Positions 62,038 to 64,000 of a stretch of DNA of 64,000 bases are shown piece after piece. Each line of letters opens with the position of its first letter. Position 1 is the first letter of the stretch. The translations under genes were made by a program, and so were the position numbers. The DNA lies in NCBI GenBank assembly GCA_963696405.1, contig CAVOJY010000003.1:248001-312000 (forward strand), read 5' to 3'. The notes below the pieces were generated by a model, which had not been told where the DNA came from, did not search any database, and saw only the letters and a list, made by a program, of their open reading frames with translations. The DNA is from CAVOJY01 sp963696405 (lineage in GTDB: Bacteria; Chloroflexota; Limnocylindria; Limnocylindrales; CSP1-4).

Positions 62038-63369
62038 ATGACCGACGAGCCGATCCGCTTCGAAGGGGACGGGCGCCGTGCAGGCTCCCAGGGCCCGCCG
62101 GTGCCGCTCGAGATCGTCCTTGAAGCCGAGGGTTTCTCCTTCCGCGTTGGATCCGAACCCGTGCGCCGCGCGGCCTACCGCGACGCGGCCACGATCGCGA
62201 TCGCCGACCAGGTGGGCTTCCTCGCCATCGGTCGCGGACCGGGCGGGGAGGAGCTGCGGCTTGACCGTTTCGGGGTCCAGCTCGGCGGGCTGATTCGCGA
62301 GCTCCGCGACCGACGCCTCCGGCAGGTTCTCGGCGACCGCTTTGTCGAGCTGCCGCGGGATCGTCCGATCGAGCTGGTCGAGTACGCGGCCCCGTCCGGC
62401 GCGGGGATCGCCCAGTTCGCCGCCCACCCCTGGGGGTTCGTCCTTGCACCGCTCGATGAGCGAACCGCGTGGATCGGGGTTCGGCGGGGCGAGATCGGGG
62501 CAGTCGTGCCGCGGGAGGAGGTCGGCGGCGTGCGGGTCGAGGTGGCCGGCGGCGCAGGTGCCGTGGATCTCCTTCGCCTTGGGCCCGCGGCCGCGCGTTA
62601 CGCGCAGGAACTGAGCGCCCTCCGCGATGGCGCCCGCGCCGACGCGTCGGCACTCGTCGGTGCGCTCATCCCGGATGCGCCGTTTGAGCTGCGCGATCGG
62701 GCCTCGCGCCTCCTCGTTGACGGCCGGCCGGCGGGCCCCGATGCGCTCGGCGAAGCGTGGCCGTGGCTCGAGCGCGCCGTCCTGTCGGAGCCGGTCTTCG
62801 CCGAGAGCTACAGGCTCCTCGTCACCCGGGCGGGTGGCGCGCAGGCCCTGCGATGGCTTGCGCTGTCACCGGTCGATCCCGGTTCCGACGAGCGGAGGGC
62901 ATGGTTCTTCGTCGCCCTGCCCGGGAACCTCGTCGCGATGGAGCTGGTCAGCGAGGGTGCCCACGCGACGTACCTCTTCCGGGCCGTGCCGCGCCCGGGG
63001 TATGACGGTTCGGCGCCGCAGGCGATGCGGCCGGCGGTGGAGGCGGCGGTCGCAGGGGTCTCGACTGCCCTCGTCGATGCGCGGTTTCTCCGCGAGCCCA
63101 TCGGCCTCCCCGACGACCAGCTGGCGGCGCCCGCCTACACGAGATACCGGTTCGCGCTGGCCGCGCTGCCGTCGCTGGCCACAGCCCGGCGCATGTTCGT
63201 GGCGCGCCTGGTCCACCGCGACGCGGGGGGCTGGTCGGCCGCCCTTGACGACCTGGTCCGGTGGCACGCCGGTGCCCGCGACGACGCCGCGGCCTGGCCG
63301 GGTCGCACGGCCCAGGAGGGAGCCATCGCCGAAGCCGCCGGATCCTCCGGCGGGAACCCGGAGGGCTAA
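62038..63369 (+). CDS. Conserved hypothetical protein
   Basis: This is a 443-residue soluble protein, Ala/Arg-rich but with ordinary alternating secondary structure (FSFRVGSEPVRRAAYRDAAT, HPWGFVLAPLDERTAWIGVR, WLALSPVDPGSDERRAWFFV, ALPGNLVAMELVSEGAHAT). No signal peptide, membrane helix or known motif is seen. ATG at 62038 has GGAGG seven bases upstream. The zinc-ribbon gene follows after six bases, so they are one operon and may act together. Confidence 0.65.
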   Translation: MTDEPIRFEGDGRRAGSQGPPVPLEIVLEAEGFSFRVGSEPVRRAAYRDAATIAIADQVGFLAIGRGPGGEELRLDRFGVQLGGLIRELRDRRLRQVLGDRFVELPRDRPIELVEYAAPSGAGIAQFAAHPWGFVLAPLDERTAWIGVRRGEIGAVVPREEVGGVRVEVAGGAGAVDLLRLGPAAARYAQELSALRDGARADASALVGALIPDAPFELRDRASRLLVDGRPAGPDALGEAWPWLERAVLSEPVFAESYRLLVTRAGGAQALRWLALSPVDPGSDERRAWFFVALPGNLVAMELVSEGAHATYLFRAVPRPGYDGSAPQAMRPAVEAAVAGVSTALVDARFLREPIGLPDDQLAAPAYTRYRFALAALPSLATARRMFVARLVHRDAGGWSAALDDLVRWHAGARDDAAAWPGRTAQEGAIAEAAGSSGGNPEG

Positions 63370-63375
63370 GGACGA

Positions 63376-63869
63376 ATGCCTACGTACAAGCATCCCTGCC
63401 CGGTCTGCGGCAACTTCATCCAGCGCGACGTGGCGCGATGCCCGTTCTGCGGACGGGTCGACCCGTTCACGCCCGGGCGCTGCGAGCATTGCGGGGCGGC
63501 GATCGAAGACCCGAAGTGGGTCGCCTGCCCGCGGTGCGGCACCAGCCTGGGCGAAGAGAAGGTGACGGAGATGTACGCCGCGCCGCCAGGCGCTCCGGCC
63601 ACCGCGCCGCCAGGCCTCCGGCCGCCGCTCCGCCAGGCCCGCCGGCCACCGCGCTGGCCCGGCCGGCCGCAGCAGTCGAGCCGACTGCGCCTGCCTTGCC
63701 CGTGGAGCCGGCCGCGCTTGTCCCCCCGCCTGTCACCCCGCCTGCGGCTTCGCCACCTGTCCCGGAGGTGCAGGTTCCGGCCGGGCCCCGGGCCTTCTGC
63801 ACGGCCTGCGGCCAGCCGCTCGACCCAGGGGCCCGCTTCTGCACGACCTGCGGGACGCTCGTGGAGTAG
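63376..63869 (+). CDS. Zinc-ribbon protein with Pro/Ala linker, frameshifted near 63613
   Basis: The N-terminus has CPVCGNFIQRDVARCPFCGR, then CEHCGAAIEDPKWVACPRCG: two zinc ribbons in the first 60 residues. A Pro/Ala-rich linker follows, and a further ribbon (FCTACGQPLDPGARFCTTCG) ends the protein at 63869. The linker is read in two frames. At about 63613 the repeat GCTCCGGCC lacks a G that is present in its neighbour, so a one-base deletion breaks the frame between the start and the terminal ribbon. Function unknown; it may bind a partner through its ribbons. Confidence 0.75.
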
Positions 63870-63930
63870 TGGTCAACGGCAGCAGGGGCGTGGAATGGTG
63901 AGGTCCAGCCGGCCCGGCCCCGAGCGTCCC

Positions 63931-64000
63931 TCACGGCCCGGCCTTGACCAGGTGGTCACCGTCCACCAGCTCAGGCTCCTCGCCGCGGTAGCCGACCGCG
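63931..64000 (-). CDS. C-terminal fragment of an unidentified gene, cut by the right edge
   Basis: The minus strand is open from the right edge and reads GYRGEEPELVDGDHLVKAGP before a stop at 63931. The composition suggests a real protein end, but 22 residues are too few to identify it. The short gap to the zinc-ribbon gene stop is 61 bases. Confidence 0.4.
   Translation of the reverse strand, partial: AVGYRGEEPELVDGDHLVKAGP

Noticed and set aside
1..64000. CRISPR arrays, rRNA, insertion sequences, complete prophage
   Set aside because: I looked for regular direct repeats, rRNA-like sequence and intact transposase, capsid or terminase genes and saw none; only fragments near 27.1 and 34.2 kb suggest past mobile DNA.

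Overview
The window is 64 kb of very GC-rich (about 70%) bacterial chromosome with densely packed genes, frequent GTG/TTG starts and GGAGG-type ribosome-binding sites. No ribosomal or other marker gene fixes the taxon. The gene mix (SHOCT/PH membrane protein, rubrerythrin-VIT1 fusion, DUF2252 paralogues, ECF sigma with a large extracytoplasmic anti-sigma, short LuxR-type HTH proteins, F420-type Ddn reductase) fits an uncultured Chloroflexota lineage such as Limnocylindria, or less likely an actinobacterium. This placement is inference.

Layout. 0-10.3 kb is core metabolism: PEP carboxylase (cut by the left edge and frameshifted), NAD(P)H-hydrate epimerase converging on plsY, an APC permease, then lpdA, a lipoyl-carrier E2-like protein and lipA. 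10.5-12.4 kb is an ECF sigma/anti-sigma pair. 12.5-20.1 kb is a catabolic/transport block: ornithine-cyclodeaminase-like enzyme, SelA/DgaE-type PLP lyase, an unknown protein, an HpcH/HpaI aldolase and a complete polar amino acid ABC importer. 20.3-26.8 kb holds an adenosine-deaminase-like enzyme, a SufR-like regulator, a DUF1015 protein, an alpha/beta hydrolase without its nucleophile, tRNA-Glu and an orphan DNA methyltransferase. 27-40 kb looks accessory: tRNA-Arg abutting a recombinase remnant, an orphan tungstate-binding protein, a truncated LuxR domain, a visibly AT-richer two-gene operon, a possible phage-tail remnant, a PIN toxin and two proteins of corrinoid/Fe-S type. 40.2-43.5 kb is an ABC exporter. 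45.2-48.3 kb carries mtnA, a class II aldolase and mtnP, the gene set of a DHAP shunt for 5'-deoxyadenosine/methylthioadenosine salvage. 48.5-53.6 kb is a run of small envelope or unknown proteins with a rubrerythrin-VIT1 iron transporter. 53.8-64 kb holds a class III aminotransferase, a DoxX-Rieske operon, a nitroreductase, a methyltransferase, a J-domain/ExoX-C fusion, a cobalamin-binding protein, thioredoxin with an ArsR regulator, and zinc-ribbon proteins.

Links between genes. LipA and other radical-SAM enzymes release 5'-deoxyadenosine, which the mtnP/mtnA/aldolase set could recycle. Lpd, the E2-like protein and LipA form one lipoyl-related block. At least eight single-base frameshifts break otherwise well-conserved genes (ppc, ECF sigma, recombinase remnant, PIN toxin, DUF362, ABC ATPase twice, zinc ribbon). 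They are most simply assembly indels from long-read or metagenomic data, and they should be resolved before any of these genes is called a pseudogene.
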